This document shows, one piece after another, positions 12,984 through 26,078 of a stretch of DNA of 64,000 nt; the stretch's first letter is position 1, and every line of letters begins with the position of its first letter. The notes below the pieces were generated by a model that saw nothing but the letters and a program-made list of their open reading frames with translations, searched no databases and was not told the DNA's origin. This DNA is from Crotophaga sulcirostris (Eukaryota; Chordata; Aves; Cuculiformes; Crotophagidae), in contig VYZB01000026.1 of assembly GCA_013397455.1 (NCBI GenBank), positions 484,210-548,209 on the forward strand. Reading direction: 5' to 3'. Both the position numbers and the translations under genes were made by a program.

Positions 12984-14338
12984 TCATAGAATCACAGGAT
13001 CATTTAGGTTGGAAATGGCCTCTTTAAATCACCAAGTCCAATCCCCCTGCTTAAGCAGGGTGAGTGAGAGCAGATGGAATTTCAGTTTTTTTCTTTTGTG
13101 TCCATTACCTCTTGTCCTCTCAGTGAGCACTTCTGAGAAGAGTCTGGCTGCCTCTTCTTAATTCCCTCCCACAAGTTATTTATACACATTGATGAGATGT
13201 TCCTGAGCTGTCCCTTCTCCTGGCTGAACAATCCTTTCTTTCTCAGCCTCTCCTGGTATGAAACAAGTTCCAGTTGTCTTTGTGGCTGTGCTCTGGACTC
13301 ACTCCAGAAAGTTCATATCCATCTTTTACCAAGGAGCACTGGATTCCTTACTCCAATGTGGCCTCACCAGTCCTGAGTAGACCGTTAGCTTTCTGGCAGC
13401 ACTCTTCCTAATGTAGCTCAGGAAGCTGCTGAACTTTTGTTTTCCATGACAGCACATTTCCTGGCTCATGATCAGCACTGCAGTCCATCAGGACTCCCAG
13501 GTCCTTGTCTGCCAAGCTGCTTTTCAGTCAGTCAGCCCACAGCATGTACTGGTACCCGGCGTTATTACTCCCCAGGCAGGACTTTGCATTTCCCTCTTTT
13601 GAATTGCATGACATTACTCTCATCCATTCTCTCCAACATGTCCTGATTCATCTCTATGACAGCACACCAATCTGGTCTATCAGCCACTCCTCACAGTTTT
13701 GTAATATTTGTGGACTTGTTGAAGGTGCGCTCTGTCCCATCACCCAAGTCATTAATAAGGAGGCTAAAAAGTGTAGGCCCTGGTGTGGCCTTCTGGAGCA
13801 TACCAGGAATAACTTGCTTTCAACTGGACTTTTTGCAACCCTCTGGACCTGGCTGTTCATCCAGTTTTGAATCACTTTGCTGTCCACTTATCTAACCTGT
13901 ACTTTGTCAGCTTGTCAGTGAGGACATTATGGGATACAATCAGTGCCAAAAGCCTTACTAAAGTTAAGCCCAGCAATGTCCACTCCTCTTGTCTCACTAA
14001 GCTAGTTAGGTTGTTGTAGATGGCTATAAGGTTGTCTAAGCACGATTTCCCCTTTCTAAATCCATACTGATTAGTCCCAGTCACTTTCTTGTTCTTATGT
14101 GTTTGGAAATGTTTTCCAGGATTATTTGCTCCATCACCTTTCCTGGGAGTGAGCTGAACCTGACTGGCCTATAGCTCCCTGGAGCCTTTACCCATCTTGA
14201 AGATAGGAGTGACCAAATGTGTGTTTGTTTTATGTCTGATGCCTGTGTCTCTGAGGAATCAGAGAGCCAAATGTTTCAGATCAACAGTGATGGTGTGAGA
14301 TATTTCTTGCACCACAACCATGAGGTTAGAAAATTTTA
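12984..14338 (-). mobile_element. CR1 LINE copy with decayed RT domain
   Basis: The reverse-oriented 3' tail (TCATAGAATCACAGGATCAT) starts at 12985. Minus-strand translation of 13872-14084 gives the RT segment entering the catalytic core (QYGFRKGKSCLDNLIAIYNN and HNVLTDKLTKYRLDKWTAK), and 13654-13887 continues it in another frame (IQNWMNSQVQRVA). The aspartate-bearing YLDF motif is destroyed. The copy reaches about 14338, giving roughly 1.35 kb of an original 4-5 kb. Several frameshifts and stops mark it as an old, inactive insertion. Confidence 0.92.
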
Positions 14339-17300
14339 GAAAAAAACAAATTGGCAAAACTGATCTTGCCCTTCCATGGTCTAGAAGATAGAGATCTGCA
14401 CTAGGGCGTACTTTCTATCACTTTTATTGGAACTTGATCAAGCAACTGTTTGTATAAGAATTCAAGACTAATGACACCCGAAGAAAAAAATAATGAGATC
14501 TGGACTGTACAGACTGGTGAGAAGAAGACAGGCTGTGATGAGAGGAAAGAATATTACATCCTGATCCTTGTTGCCTGTCTTCATATATTTTATATGACTT
14601 AAACACTGAATTCCTTCCAAAAACCTTCTTCTTATTTGATTACAGACCCTGGAATATAACTACAACCATAGAAAGAAAAGACAGTCTAATGGTACAGTGC
14701 AATCTAAATAAGCGGGTTAGCCAAGGGCTTGAAAGAAAATCACATCTAATCAGTATCATGGTTACCTGATGCCTGCTGGTTTTAGCTCCTCTTTCATTCA
14801 CTTTTGTATAAACTTTTTTTTCTAAAAAGGCTGTCTGGATTTCTTCTTGTTACTTGGGGAAGGTGGAAAAATGATAGGTAAATGTGTTTGAATGTGTGGG
14901 GAATAATTCTTTATTACAAGTCATTAGTATTTCTAGTCTCTATTGGCACCCAGCTGTGATCAGAGAAACTAAGACATTACAGGACTTGAATACTTTGCTT
15001 TTGCTTCTGTTGAAGAAGCAGATTACAGGGTATTCTTTATTTGCAGTATGAAGAGACTGAAACACAAAGGACAGAAAAAAGACATTTGTAGCATTAGTTG
15101 TCACTGGCCGAACTTGTAAAAGAACAGAATTCCCTCAAAGAACCCATGGGCTGTGCAGATCTTTACCCTATGTGACATTGTGCTTGAGCATGACAGCTGT
15201 CTTTTATTGCCTATGATAGCTCCTCTTTTCTCCCCTCTCCTTCGAAATATCTAAGTCCAGGCCAATAACTTTAGAATGCATTTACATTTCAGTTTCACTA
15301 AGTACTAAAAACATCAAAATATCTGAGTGGTTTGTTCGCTATGGTTTATAGTGTACCAAACTGTTTATCAGTACATCTGATTCTGTGTTCAGTACTTAAA
15401 TAAGACTGGAAGGAAAAAACGAACATTTATATATGATTAAATGCATACTAATCACTATACAAATAAGAATATTGTAAAACATGCACCCATTTTCCAGGTT
15501 TATGAATACACAGGCTTAGGAGTATAGAGAAAAAATCATTGCCCATATTTGATGAGTAGATAACGTAAGGAATACAAAATAAAGGCAACTAGACGATGTA
15601 AGGAATACAAAATAAATACAACTATGCATCCATGTTTTACTTGCATTTTGTTTCCTTCAGTTTTTTTAGTTTTGTTAAAACTACAATGAAAAACTAAGAA
15701 TTTACTGTAGATTTTACCACAGCTGCAGAGTAGAAATTGTCTTGCCACACAGGTATGTAAGATATAGTACCTATATAAAGGTAACCAAATTGCAGAAGGT
15801 ATTTGATACCTTGCTAACTACATCATTTTGTCATGTGCTTTTGCACAGTTTCTTTCAGATAACCTGCACTCTTCAATCAACTGGGTTTTTTTCTATTCAT
15901 TCTTTCAGGCACTCTTCAGAGTTTATCCATACCTAATGTTAAACTTGTTGTATCACAAGATGATCTGTTTTTCCAAATTAACTGTATATTGACTCTGAGA
16001 CTAGTAGCTCCTGTGTTGTGATATGCCAGGATCTCCAGCATAGAAAAGTGAGTCACACTGTTTCAGAATGTGTCCAATGCAATATAAAGAGTAATTCATC
16101 AGGGAACTGCGAAGTTTGAAAATGGTAACCATGAGTCGAGTTTTTAGGAGAGGAATATTGACTCTTCTTATTTACATTTGCAACAATTTCACCTGAAAAA
16201 TCACTTAATTGTTGCAGGAAATATGTGCAGGTAGATTTCTAGATCACATAATTTTGAGTCTTCCTCGAGCTTAATTTCTTAGAAGCGGAATATAAGTTTA
16301 TAATTAACGAAAGATTAAAACTAATCTTTCTGTTTCTGGTGATCTGCTTTTCAGTGTGAACATTAGAACATTGTGTCCTCAACAGGCTGAATGCATCTGC
16401 ATCAAGGACTACTCTGAAAGTACAGTGAACATCAGAAATGTAGACAAAATAGAATGGCTACAGTTGTGTGAATTCAGAAATACAACATAAAGGAACCATG
16501 CTGAGTGTTTCATAGCACTTTCTGGACATGTAACATTGATAAAATTCTTTTCTTGTACTTTTGCATGCGCTGCACAGTAAGAGGCATTCCATTCCTTTAC
16601 CACCCCTGATAAATGAGTTGAATTATTAGGACTGAAGACATCAGAAACAGAAAGAACTTGGCATGATTATCAAACCAATCTGCAGCAAATATTAGGACGA
16701 ATAACAGTGTGGTCTTTCAAATATGCCAAAGTAAACAGCTTGCATTAGAGGCACAAGGAGACAATAAAAGGTGCATCATACAGTGTCATTTGAGGTTTCT
16801 TTTCAGAATATTCGTTTTCAGAATATTACTGCCCTCAAACATTATGATCATACTTACAATTCAGAAATGAACTGTGAATGCATCAGAGGGCAGATGATAC
16901 TGGATATGAAAACAAATGTGAATTCCAGAAAACAGTAAAGCCTGTGATGTTCTATTGCAACAGCGTTATTTAAGGATTTAAGGATCTTTCCATGCCTTTA
17001 AGGATATCACAGTATCCAAATACCAGGCTGGTTAGGAAGAACTGAGAGTGCATGGACATCTGGTAATTAAAATCACAATAAACGGTAGAATGAATCTACA
17101 AATGTGTGGAAGGCTCTGTTTCTGCTGTTCTGCAAGCACTCCTGCCTGCAGAAGAGAAAGAGGATTCACAGTCTCCCTTTGCTCCAAGATGCACTGCCTT
17201 TCCAAACTAGCCTGTTCCTATTTGGAGAATTACATATATATATTGTAATTACATATACTGAGTAGCTCACCTACCTGTCACCAGAATTACATTTGTTGTC

Positions 17301-18244
17301 TCTGATTTCCACTCTGCAATAAATTTAGTATAAAATATTTCCTATGCTTAGTTTGCATTTCCTCTCATTTGTCATATCTATTGTTTCCCCCCCTTTTTTT
17401 TTCCTTGAGAACAGGTTCAGTTATTTGCTGTTGCTGGAGAGCCTAACAAGACGAAGCTGAGGCACTGCAGTGTTCCTTCTGTACAACTAATGAGTAATAA
17501 TAGTGCTGGTAGTAATAGAAGGACTGGTTTGTTTAATAAATTTAAAAGGGGACTAATACAGCTGACAGAGTGGAGTGAATGCTGCCTGACATTTTCCAGG
17601 GAGATGTTGATCATATGGTCTTCCTAGAATAAGTAAGCAAAATAAGAGAAAAAAAACAGATTAGTTGGTGTCTTTGGGGCAGGGAGAATACATAGCTCCT
17701 ACTGTGAAAAGGTACAGGAGACCAGAGTGCACAGAGATGTTAAATGGCTATTAAATGCTAAAGACTATCACAACAATGAACCATTCTGGGCACCTCAATA
17801 TCAAAAAGAGGTTGTGAGGAATTCAGAAATGAAATATCAAATACCATTATGTACTTAAAGATACACTTTAAAAAAAACCATGGAGCTTACTCACTTCTCT
17901 TGTTACATTTTCTTTTGCAAAGGAATATATAGATCCAATTTAATAAGGATGGTTTTCTGCTGAAAACTTTTCACTGAAACAAGTTTAAGACATTTGAGAT
18001 CTATTTGCTTAACCATCTTAATTGGATCTCTGAGAAGCAGTGCAGAGATGCCCAGGTAAGCACTCAAAGAAAGCCACTGATCTAATAATATAACTTTATG
18101 CAACTACTTTCACATTAGTCAATGTCAGTAGAGACAAAGCAGACGTGGAAAAAACCTACTGCACGTATTCTGCTAGGTGAATAAAAATTATTCATTTGAG
18201 GAACCAGGGTCTATTCCCATCAGCTGTAGATCTGTTCTCATCCA
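14339..18244. other. AT-rich stretch without recognised genes
   Basis: No gene or interspersed repeat was recognised. It contains one short tandem duplication (15563-15630, listed separately), a direct 14-bp repeat of TTTTCAGAATATT near 16800-16826, and an AT-rich run at 17230-17258. Confidence 0.55.
15563..15630. repeat. Two-copy 33-bp tandem duplication
   Basis: GTAAGGAATACAAAATAAA occurs at 15565 and again at 15598, followed in both cases by a similar ACAACTA or GCAACTA segment. The unit is 33 bp with few differences, so the duplication is fairly recent compared with the surrounding decay. Confidence 0.85.
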
Positions 18245-19221
18245 CAGGTATCTGAAAGACTTAATACATAGGATGAAGCATAATGGTTCAGTGTCAGCCA
18301 GACACATAAGTCACATGGAGGACAAGGACGTGATTTGAGACAGGCAGCGTGGCTTCACCAAGGGCAAGTCTTGCTTGACCAGTGTAGTGGCCATCTATGA
18401 TGGAGCAACTACATTTGTGGACAAGGGAAGAACTACAGATGTCATCTATCTGGACTTCTGTAAGGCCTTTGACATAGTCCCACCCAACATCTTTGTCTCT
18501 AAATCAAAGATATGGATCTGATGGGCAGACTGTTCTGTGGATGAAGAATTGGTTGGATAGTTGCATCCGGAGGACAGTGGTCAATTGTTCAATGTCCCAG
18601 TGGAGATCAGCAATGAATGGTGTCCCTCAGGGGTTCACACTGGGACCAGTACTGTTCAATATCTTCATCAACAACGTAGGCAGTGAGATTGAATGCACCC
18701 TCAGCAAATTTGCAGATGACACCAAGCTGAGTGATATGATTGATTTGCCTGAGAGATGGGATGTCATCCAGTGGGACCTTGACAAGCTCAAGAACTGGGC
18801 CCATGTCAACCTCATGAGGTTTAGCAAAGTGAAGTGCAAGGTTCTGCACCTGCGATGGGGCAACCTCTGGTATCAATACAGGTTGGAGGGGTGAAGAGAT
18901 TGAGAGCAGCCCTGCCAAGAAGGACTTGGGAGTGCTGGTGGATGAAAAACTGGATGTGAGCTGACAATGTGTGCTCGCAGCCCGTAAAGCCAACTGTATC
19001 CTGGACTGCATCAAAAGAAACGTGGCCAGGAGGTGAAGGGAGGTGATTCTGCCCCTCTGTTCCACTCTGGTGAGACCCCATCTGTGGTACTGTGTCCAAC
19101 TCTGGAGCGCTCAGCACAGGAAGGACATGGAACCTGTGGAAGCGGCTCCAGGGGAGGGCCACAAAAGTGATCAGCGGGATGAAACTCCTCTCCTATGAGA
19201 AAAGGCTGAGAGGGTTGGGAT
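18245..19221 (+). mobile_element. CR1 LINE RT-domain fragment lacking its 3' end
   Basis: This copy covers the middle of ORF2. RT motif A is visible as [14 protein letters not shown] (YLDF at 18447-18458) in one frame. After a frameshift, the open frame 18493-18894 has [19 protein letters not shown] and the catalytic [10 protein letters not shown] (FADD at 18709-18720). The thumb or connection region follows to 19221 with further breaks. The homology stops abruptly at GAGAGGGTTGGG, so the ORF2 C-terminus and octamer tail are missing. New CR1 insertions are normally 5'-truncated but 3'-complete, so this 3' loss implies a later deletion or rearrangement. Confidence 0.92.
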
Positions 19222-19224
19222 TCT

Positions 19225-20008
19225 TCTATTTTCTACTCTGTCATTCAGAAAGCTTTTTGTGTCTAGACCGATAGTATAACATCCCAGGTAGCAACTGAGC
19301 ACATTAATAAAAGCATTCAACATAGTGTTTTATCTTTGGTGTGGAATCTAATGAGACAGCCAAAGAAGTCAAACTTGCAAATCACTGTCTCTGAAAAAGA
19401 CTCTTTGCCATAATGAGTTTTCTACTCAGCCTGCAGAAAATGCATTGTTATTTTTCCAAATATAGGCAGGGAGGTACCAATTAAATGATTTTTGAATCCT
19501 TTTTATTCCTGAATTTTAATTAAAGTATCAGATACCTCATTTGATGAAGTAATTACATTACCAAAAGACAGTATTGGCACAATGAGGTCTCATTATTGTT
19601 ACTTTGTCAAACAGACATCTGTCCTACTATGGTACTGCGCAAATAATATAATTTCCATGTGCAGTTTAAGAAGCAAAGTATCTTGCAGCTGCCCTTTTAC
19701 CACTTCCATTGAGTCTGGGTCTCCCTAGTGAGGAATTCCACTTTCAGCTTCAGTGAATTGGACGGTCTAGAAGCTCAATCTAATGAGACACTATTATGAA
19801 TCACCAAATTTGTGTGTTAAAATTGAGACAAAGGGCAAATGGCAACAGAAGTAGAAATGCCACACTTGATGGACCAAAGTCTCATTTTACTTCCATTAGT
19901 TATTGCAATGTAGTGGAGTTACTTCAGAACAGTTCTCCCATAAATAAATAATCACGATGTTATCACAGTTAGAGAGGATGTTCTATCTAGCGATTAGAAA
20001 AGAATAAT
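19225..20008. other. Unique spacer
   Basis: Nothing recognisable between the truncated CR1 and the MIR-like relic. Confidence 0.5.
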
Positions 20009-20206
20009 TATGTAATCTGCTCTAGTGATAGTCACTTACTTTCTGTGTGATCTCAAGAAAGTGACTTAGTCTTTGTCATTCTATTTTCTTGTGGTTTAAA
20101 TAGGTCACACTAATACTTTGCTAAATTGTTGGATTGTTGTGAGGATAATTAAAGCTTCTCAAGCACTTTGATACCTCCAGGTAAAAGGAGTAAATAAATG
20201 TAAGTA
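20009..20206 (+). repeat. MIR-like (CORE-SINE) relic
   Basis: The order of segments matches the MIR consensus: GTCACTTACTTTCTGTGTGA, a CAAGAAAGTGACTTAG block corresponding to the GGGCAAGTCACTTAA segment, then TTGTTGTGAGGATAATTAAA and a terminal AAGCACTTTGATA and AATAAATG. Divergence is high, as expected for a SINE older than the bird-mammal split. It is a tRNA-derived relic with no function that I can see. Confidence 0.72.
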
Positions 20207-20695
20207 CATAATTTTTCTAGGTTGGATTGAAAAGAAGAATTGCAGTTGGCAGAATTTTATTTATAATTTCAGTGGTTGGCATACTGAGCCCTCTACATCA
20301 AAGTCTTGTAATGCAACTTGTTAGGTAAAACTTATGACTGAGTGTATAAATTAGATCTTAATGTCTTAAAAGGGACTGGATTAGTGTGGTTCAAAAAGAG
20401 ACTGATTAATTTTTTTTTTTAATTGAATGGGAATGATAGGATAATTCCTTTAGGGTGTGGGAAAATGCATTATGGATTCTTTAACACAAAATATTTGCTT
20501 GAAGTGTATGGAAAAAGTAGCTGTAAATCACCAATTAATTTCTGGTTTTCTGCCTTCTTGGCCTGTCCACTTTCCACAAATCAAGGAATCTAGATAGTTA
20601 TTCAGATTCACAGTTAAGTGCCATTCAACATATTTTTTTTCTGTAGTCAAAAATATAAAGAATATCCTCTATACAAATCCCCTTTTTCCCTAATA
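20207..20695. other. Unique AT-rich spacer
   Basis: Nothing recognised beyond a T-run at 20410-20421 and another at 20632-20640. Confidence 0.5.
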
Positions 20696-21090
20696 CACAT
20701 TCAGTGGTTGGGGTCGTGAGGGACAGGTCAAAGCACAGGCTATTATAAGACCATATCAAATTACACTTACTAATATTTATCCTAAATGATCCTTCCTGCA
20801 GCTGAAGTCTATGACTTCTCATCCTGTCCGTCACAGGAATGAAGAATGAGTTAGTCCTTTCCACTTTTTCGCGACATTTTATATAGAATCATTGCAACAT
20901 TCTCTCTTTTCTTTCATTTAGGCTAAATAATCCAGGTTCTTTCAACTTCTTACGGCAGACCATATTTTCTGAATCTCTTCGTATTACTGCTGCTCTCTTT
21001 CTGAGTGATCCTGCTGAACTGACTCCTTTGGGGGTACTGCCTGGGGTTCCAGTCTTTTTTTGAGACTAGTGTGTATCCTCAGGAGGGGGA
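20696..21090 (-). mobile_element. Old, diverged CR1-type LINE fragment
   Basis: Minus-strand translation of 20770-20864 reads TDRMRSHRLQLQEGSFRINI, which aligns with the CR1 ORF2 C-terminal signature ([16 protein letters not shown]). The DNA at 20925-21000 in reverse matches the preceding LFSLEKR-type segment, with many changes. Divergence is clearly greater than in the neighbouring CR1 copies, so this is an ancient subfamily. The octamer tail is not preserved. Confidence 0.7.
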
Positions 21091-24000
21091 GATAAAGGGG
21101 CTGCCAGTAACGTAGGTAAAATTGCCTCACAAACCAAATGCTACCTTCAACCCTCAAATTACATTGCTTAACATAGCATAAATGAGAATATAATCATATA
21201 ATGATATAATGAGAATAGAATAAGCCCCTAAGTAATGCAAGCACGGACTTTTTGTATCCTTAACAGTAGTTCAGTGCTGCTAAATCCTAATAGTTCCAAT
21301 AACTATGATTTGGGATAAAAACTCCTACAGATTTAATTGATCCCTTTGTTAGCTTTTTGTTTTTTTCCTCTTGGCATGCTGCTTTCGCTTTGGCTCTAGG
21401 GATAAGAAACTTAATTTGGCTTCCAATGAAGCCTGGAATTACTACATTATTACTGTATGCAAAGAATCTGGACCTACAAGAAAAGCACTAAATATCACAA
21501 AATTTATTATTAAATTTAGAAAATTGGTAACATTAGTAATTTTCCTAAAGCATATCAATCTGACAGCCATTAATTTGAAAAATAAGTCTATTTTTATATA
21601 ATTGTTGGTAGTCTACAGAAACATTCTACACTCAACTAAAAATAGCTTTCTCTCATATAATTTCAGATAGCTATCATTTCACCTTTTCTATTTCATTCAG
21701 AATGTTGAAACTTTAAGCTACATTTTCTACAATTTTTCACAGTTGTTTTCAGACTGCTGTTTCAAATTGAAACAGCCTATATATAAAATCCAGAAAACAA
21801 AAGATAAAATATGAAAATGTTTATTTCTGTATGCAGATTCGCCTGCATAAGCAGTTTCACACATCAGAAATATGTTCATAACTTCCATAGAGTAGTTTTC
21901 TAAATGTAGGGGATATAAACCAGTGCAGGATGATTGAGATTGCTGTTTGTAGTATTTTCTATATACTATTAATCTGTTTATGATTCCAAAAGACTTGTTC
22001 CAAAGTCTATTACAATAAGTGACAGACTTCCACAGGCTTCAAATCCATCCTTAAATAACTAATAACATTGATGATGGACTTTCACTTGAAAGCATAGTAT
22101 TGGCATAGTATTTTTTGTGTCTCATATGGGCAAAGCAGTTGACTGAGAATTGCATTTTGTATAAGCCAGCTCATTTTTAATAGACAAATTAGATTTGTGA
22201 CTTACAGCTTCTCCAAGGCTAGTATGTTTCTGTTGCTTAGCACTGGCCAAAATCTTTCTTGATTTACCATCTATGAATTCTCAGTAAAATATTGAGATTT
22301 TACTTTGTTTATATCAACATAGAATTTGGTCCAATATCATTAAGTTTATTTATTTATGTTCTTGAAGACCAGTTTCCATTCATGTATGGAGATCCACATG
22401 TGCATATTTTAGAAAGCAATGATAATTTGCTAACGATTTTACAATACTTTTGCGTTTTAAATACCTTCTAGGCTCTAAATCACAAACTTAGAACGTCAAT
22501 AATACTCATAATATATAGACTCTAAACATCAAATCTAGAGAGCGTGGTCCTCTGCTGCAGGGTTTTTACCACAGAGGCAATAATAACATCTTCACAAATG
22601 TTTGTTTTCAATATATAGAATGCAAAACAACATTTGAAATCAGTGAAACTAAATGTCTATAGGTCTTTCTGGAAATTCTGTTTAGTACCCTAGCTGCAAT
22701 TCTGCACATCTAAACTCCCTCAAAATCTTGTAGCATGACATCAAACAAATATAATAACTCCAGTGAGCTGTGAGATGTCTACTGAGATGTATGGTAACAT
22801 CTGTTAGTGCAAGGTGTCTAATTTACAGCTTGCTGAAAAAGCAAATTCTACATGCGTGAAAAATAGTTTTGAGAACTGGGACAAGAAATTAATACCCCAG
22901 AAATTTTAATGTAGCCAAAATTCCTCAATATTTAGCTGCAGATACATTCTAGGGATCTAGAGGGTTCCTGTTTCAGCGTATCTTGCTTGGTGGTCTGTGA
23001 AAGAGTCTGAAAGCTTTGGAGGTCCAACAGGCTTTCTTGTTTGGGACATGGTGAAACTTTTATGAACCTGAATGTAGAGCTAACTATTCAAGTGCATGCT
23101 GTTTCATTAGCCAGCCAGCAATTTTCTGAAGGAATAGTAGTTTTTAGCTGTTATGTTTAATCCTTTACAGTCACAGAGCTAAAAAAAGCTGAGAAATCAG
23201 AATTTTTTTCAGGTCTCTTAGTGGTTGCTGAGGAAGCCGGCAAGCTGGCATTAAAACAGGCAAGTAAACATCAAAAAAGTAGTGTGAATGAAAGACTCCA
23301 GTACAAGAATTTGTTACAGAAAATTTCTGACCAGATTAGGTGTCATTTACAGATTTTTGGTATGAATGAAAAGCACAATGAGAAATAGTCTGCTTGTATT
23401 GATGCATGAAATTATTAGGCACTAGAATTCAGTTGCTCGTTTGGTCATGAAAGAGGAGAAAGGCTACACAGAAATGCATTTCTGCTCCATTTTATGTTAC
23501 TGTCTAAGGTGTTCCACTTATGGGATAATGAAGAAAATGAGGTTATGCTTCTTGCCAGCCACGTGGTAATTCTGAGAGCTGAAAATAGAAGAACTGGAAA
23601 AAACAGTCTCCCAAGTAAATTTATTCAAAGCATTTGGTAGTATTTCAGACTACTTGAATTATTTTCATGGTGTTCAAATAGTTGTAATTGAAATTATTTG
23701 CAATTATGTTTAAACACTTTGTGAAGACCAGACATCAGCAAGAGTTTGTTGGTAATATATGATAGTACAATCAACTGGTACAGGGAGGCTAGGGCGAGCG
23801 GCTTGTGAAGAAAAAGAGGGCAAACAGATGAATTAGTAGTTTAATCTGAGCAAGCCATTCTAAATCCTAACCTTAATGTTTAGAAAAGTCTTGGGTTTAA
23901 TCTTCTTTTATGTGATTATATTTTGGCACATGCTACAAAAAATGTCTTCTGCAGTGACTTGCAAGGTAGTTATCTTTGGCATCTGCTTTTAAGATGGAAG

Positions 24001-25555
24001 GAATTGCCCTTTATTGTCCCTAGGGCCACAAGAGACATAGATGTTTATATTAGATTGGTAAGGTTCGGTGGAATTCATCCTATATTCAAGAATGAGCAGT
24101 TTGAAAACAAGATTGCAGTCATTTTTTTATTCAGTAGTAGGTCTGTTTTCTCTAAGCTATATATATACATACACAATCAGTTTAAAGACAATCATAAATT
24201 GAGTTGCAAACAATTAGAGAAGTTATTTATTTGCTATGTACTGATCCTCATTTTTCCTGTGTGGACAAATGTTTTAAGTGAATGTCATGTCATGTATGAC
24301 AGGTTAAACTAACAGATGTTAAGCATTGCTCCAGTTACCGAAGAAACATGCAGATGTTGGTGAGTAACCAGTTTCTAGATGTGGTTCTTAAAAGCACTGT
24401 CCATTAGAGAGCTTTGATAATATCAGGAAATAATGTTTGAAGTTTATGACACTGCTACATTTCCATCTGTCCCCCAAACTGATGGTGGCACGTGTGTCTA
24501 TCCATGTGCCATTTCGTAACAAGCTGAAGTTTAGAACCATAAATCATTCTGTTTCTGCAGTAGTGACAGGTGCAGGATAACAGATGCAGTCTCCAATATA
24601 TCAAGAGAATGCCATGATTTATTTGCATTAAGGAGGTCTGGGGTTAGCAATCTGCTTGAAAATAGATAACCATATGGTGCATGGCTGCTAGATGAGGATA
24701 TTTGCCTGTAATAATGTACTGTATTAAAATGCAAGCTCCAACATACAGCCTTGGAAAGTGCCTCAACACCTGTGTCAGCTCCTTGAGATGCCTGAAGACT
24801 GCATTATGTGAGCTGAAGTGCAGAATGTCACTAATCTTGTGACAGCAAACTTGGCAACCAGGTGCAAGTGTCCAACAGAGTGAAGCGTTTAAACATGCAA
24901 GATTTCCCACTGGCCTCTACATTAGGCATCTATCTAACAGCTGAACTGAATGAGGATCTACAGAAAGAAGTTTCTGAGGAAAGTTTTCTGTGCTTCTTAG
25001 TTGTTTGCAAAGATGATGATGCTGAGTATATGGGCAAAGGTAGGACAGCTCTGTGATCAAGAATATAGAAATAAAAATTATCAGAACTGAGGTGCATGTA
25101 AAAACATCAGAGATTGATGAATTCAGGTCAGGCAGAGTGTGTCATCTCCGTTACAGATTACTCTATAAAGTGACCTGAGAATACACAAAGCAACTGGTCT
25201 AATAACAGTACTCCCAACACATATCTCGAGTCAAAAAAAAGCATGAAAATGCAGTGATGTTATTTAGGCATGGTTAAAAAAGTTATTTATTTGATTGCTG
25301 ACACATTATTCTGATCTTAAAAGTATGAGAAGTTTAAGAATACATTGTCAGGGAACAGCCAAGGCTGGTGGTTCCCAGAGGAGCTGGAATGTGTGGGTAG
25401 AGGCCTCAGGCAAGGCTGGTCAGGGCAATTAAAATCTATTAGTGCCCTCAGGGCCCTAACACATATTTGGATGGAAAAAGAAACTGGAGACAATGAAAAA
25501 ACGGAGAATGAAATAAATTGCAGCTTGGGTTTACTGAATGTGAATTGCATGTGAA
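21091..25555. other. Long AT-rich stretch without recognised genes
   Basis: No gene, RNA or confident repeat in 4.5 kb. The longest open frame (23923-24312, plus strand) has no recognisable domain or splice signals and is probably chance. Confidence 0.55.
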
Positions 25556-26078
25556 TAGCCTGACATCCTTGTTGCTAACTCATTTTCTAGACAAAAGAAA
25601 TGTCATCGATGTCATCTGTCTGGCCTACCACCCCATATGGGAAAATGGAGAAGATGCAAATTAACAGAAGAAATTTCAGGTGAATAAGGAATTAGTTAGA
25701 GGAGAGACAGCAGTAGGTGCTTTTGAAGGGGAACGTACTGTGTGGAGGAAAGTCAGGAGTGGAGTTCCTCAAGGAGTAGCCTAGTGACTGATTTCTTAAA
25801 TATTTTCATATCATTTTAGAATTAAATGTGGAAACATGCTGACAAAACCTACTTATGACTCTGTTATGAGAAGTCGTCAATATGGAAGAAGCTCAGGTTT
25901 ATCACACGAGAAATAAATAGGTGATCTTGAGATTCAAAGTCCTGGAAATGGGAAAAAAATCAACAGCATAAAATGCCAAGTCATGTATTTAAGGAATAAT
26001 AGAAAGAATTTCTGCAGTCACTCAAGAGGACATCTCTTGAAAACAACTGAGAAGAGGGATTTCAAGCGACTACTTTTT
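25556..26078 (+). mobile_element. Ancient CR1-type RT relic
   Basis: Short recognisable blocks appear in the right RT order: THFLDKRNVIDVICL at about 25580-25625 (motif A position, with the catalytic aspartate lost), NKELVRGETAVGAFEGERT followed by WRKVRSGVPQG near 25690-25775 (motif B region), and KCQVMYLRNN near 25975-26003 (the segment after FADD). The FADD stretch itself is not readable. Each block alone is weak; their order and spacing make an old LINE RT the best reading. Confidence 0.6.

Noticed and set aside
13505..13870. Plus-strand frame of 121 codons
   Set aside because: It is the antisense of a CR1 ORF2 copy on the minus strand.
18607..19065. Minus-strand frame of 152 codons
   Set aside because: It is the antisense shadow of the CR1 RT fragment at 18245-19221.
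23923..24312. Plus-strand frame of 129 codons
   Set aside because: No domain, no splice signals and a hydrophobic low-information composition; length is compatible with chance.
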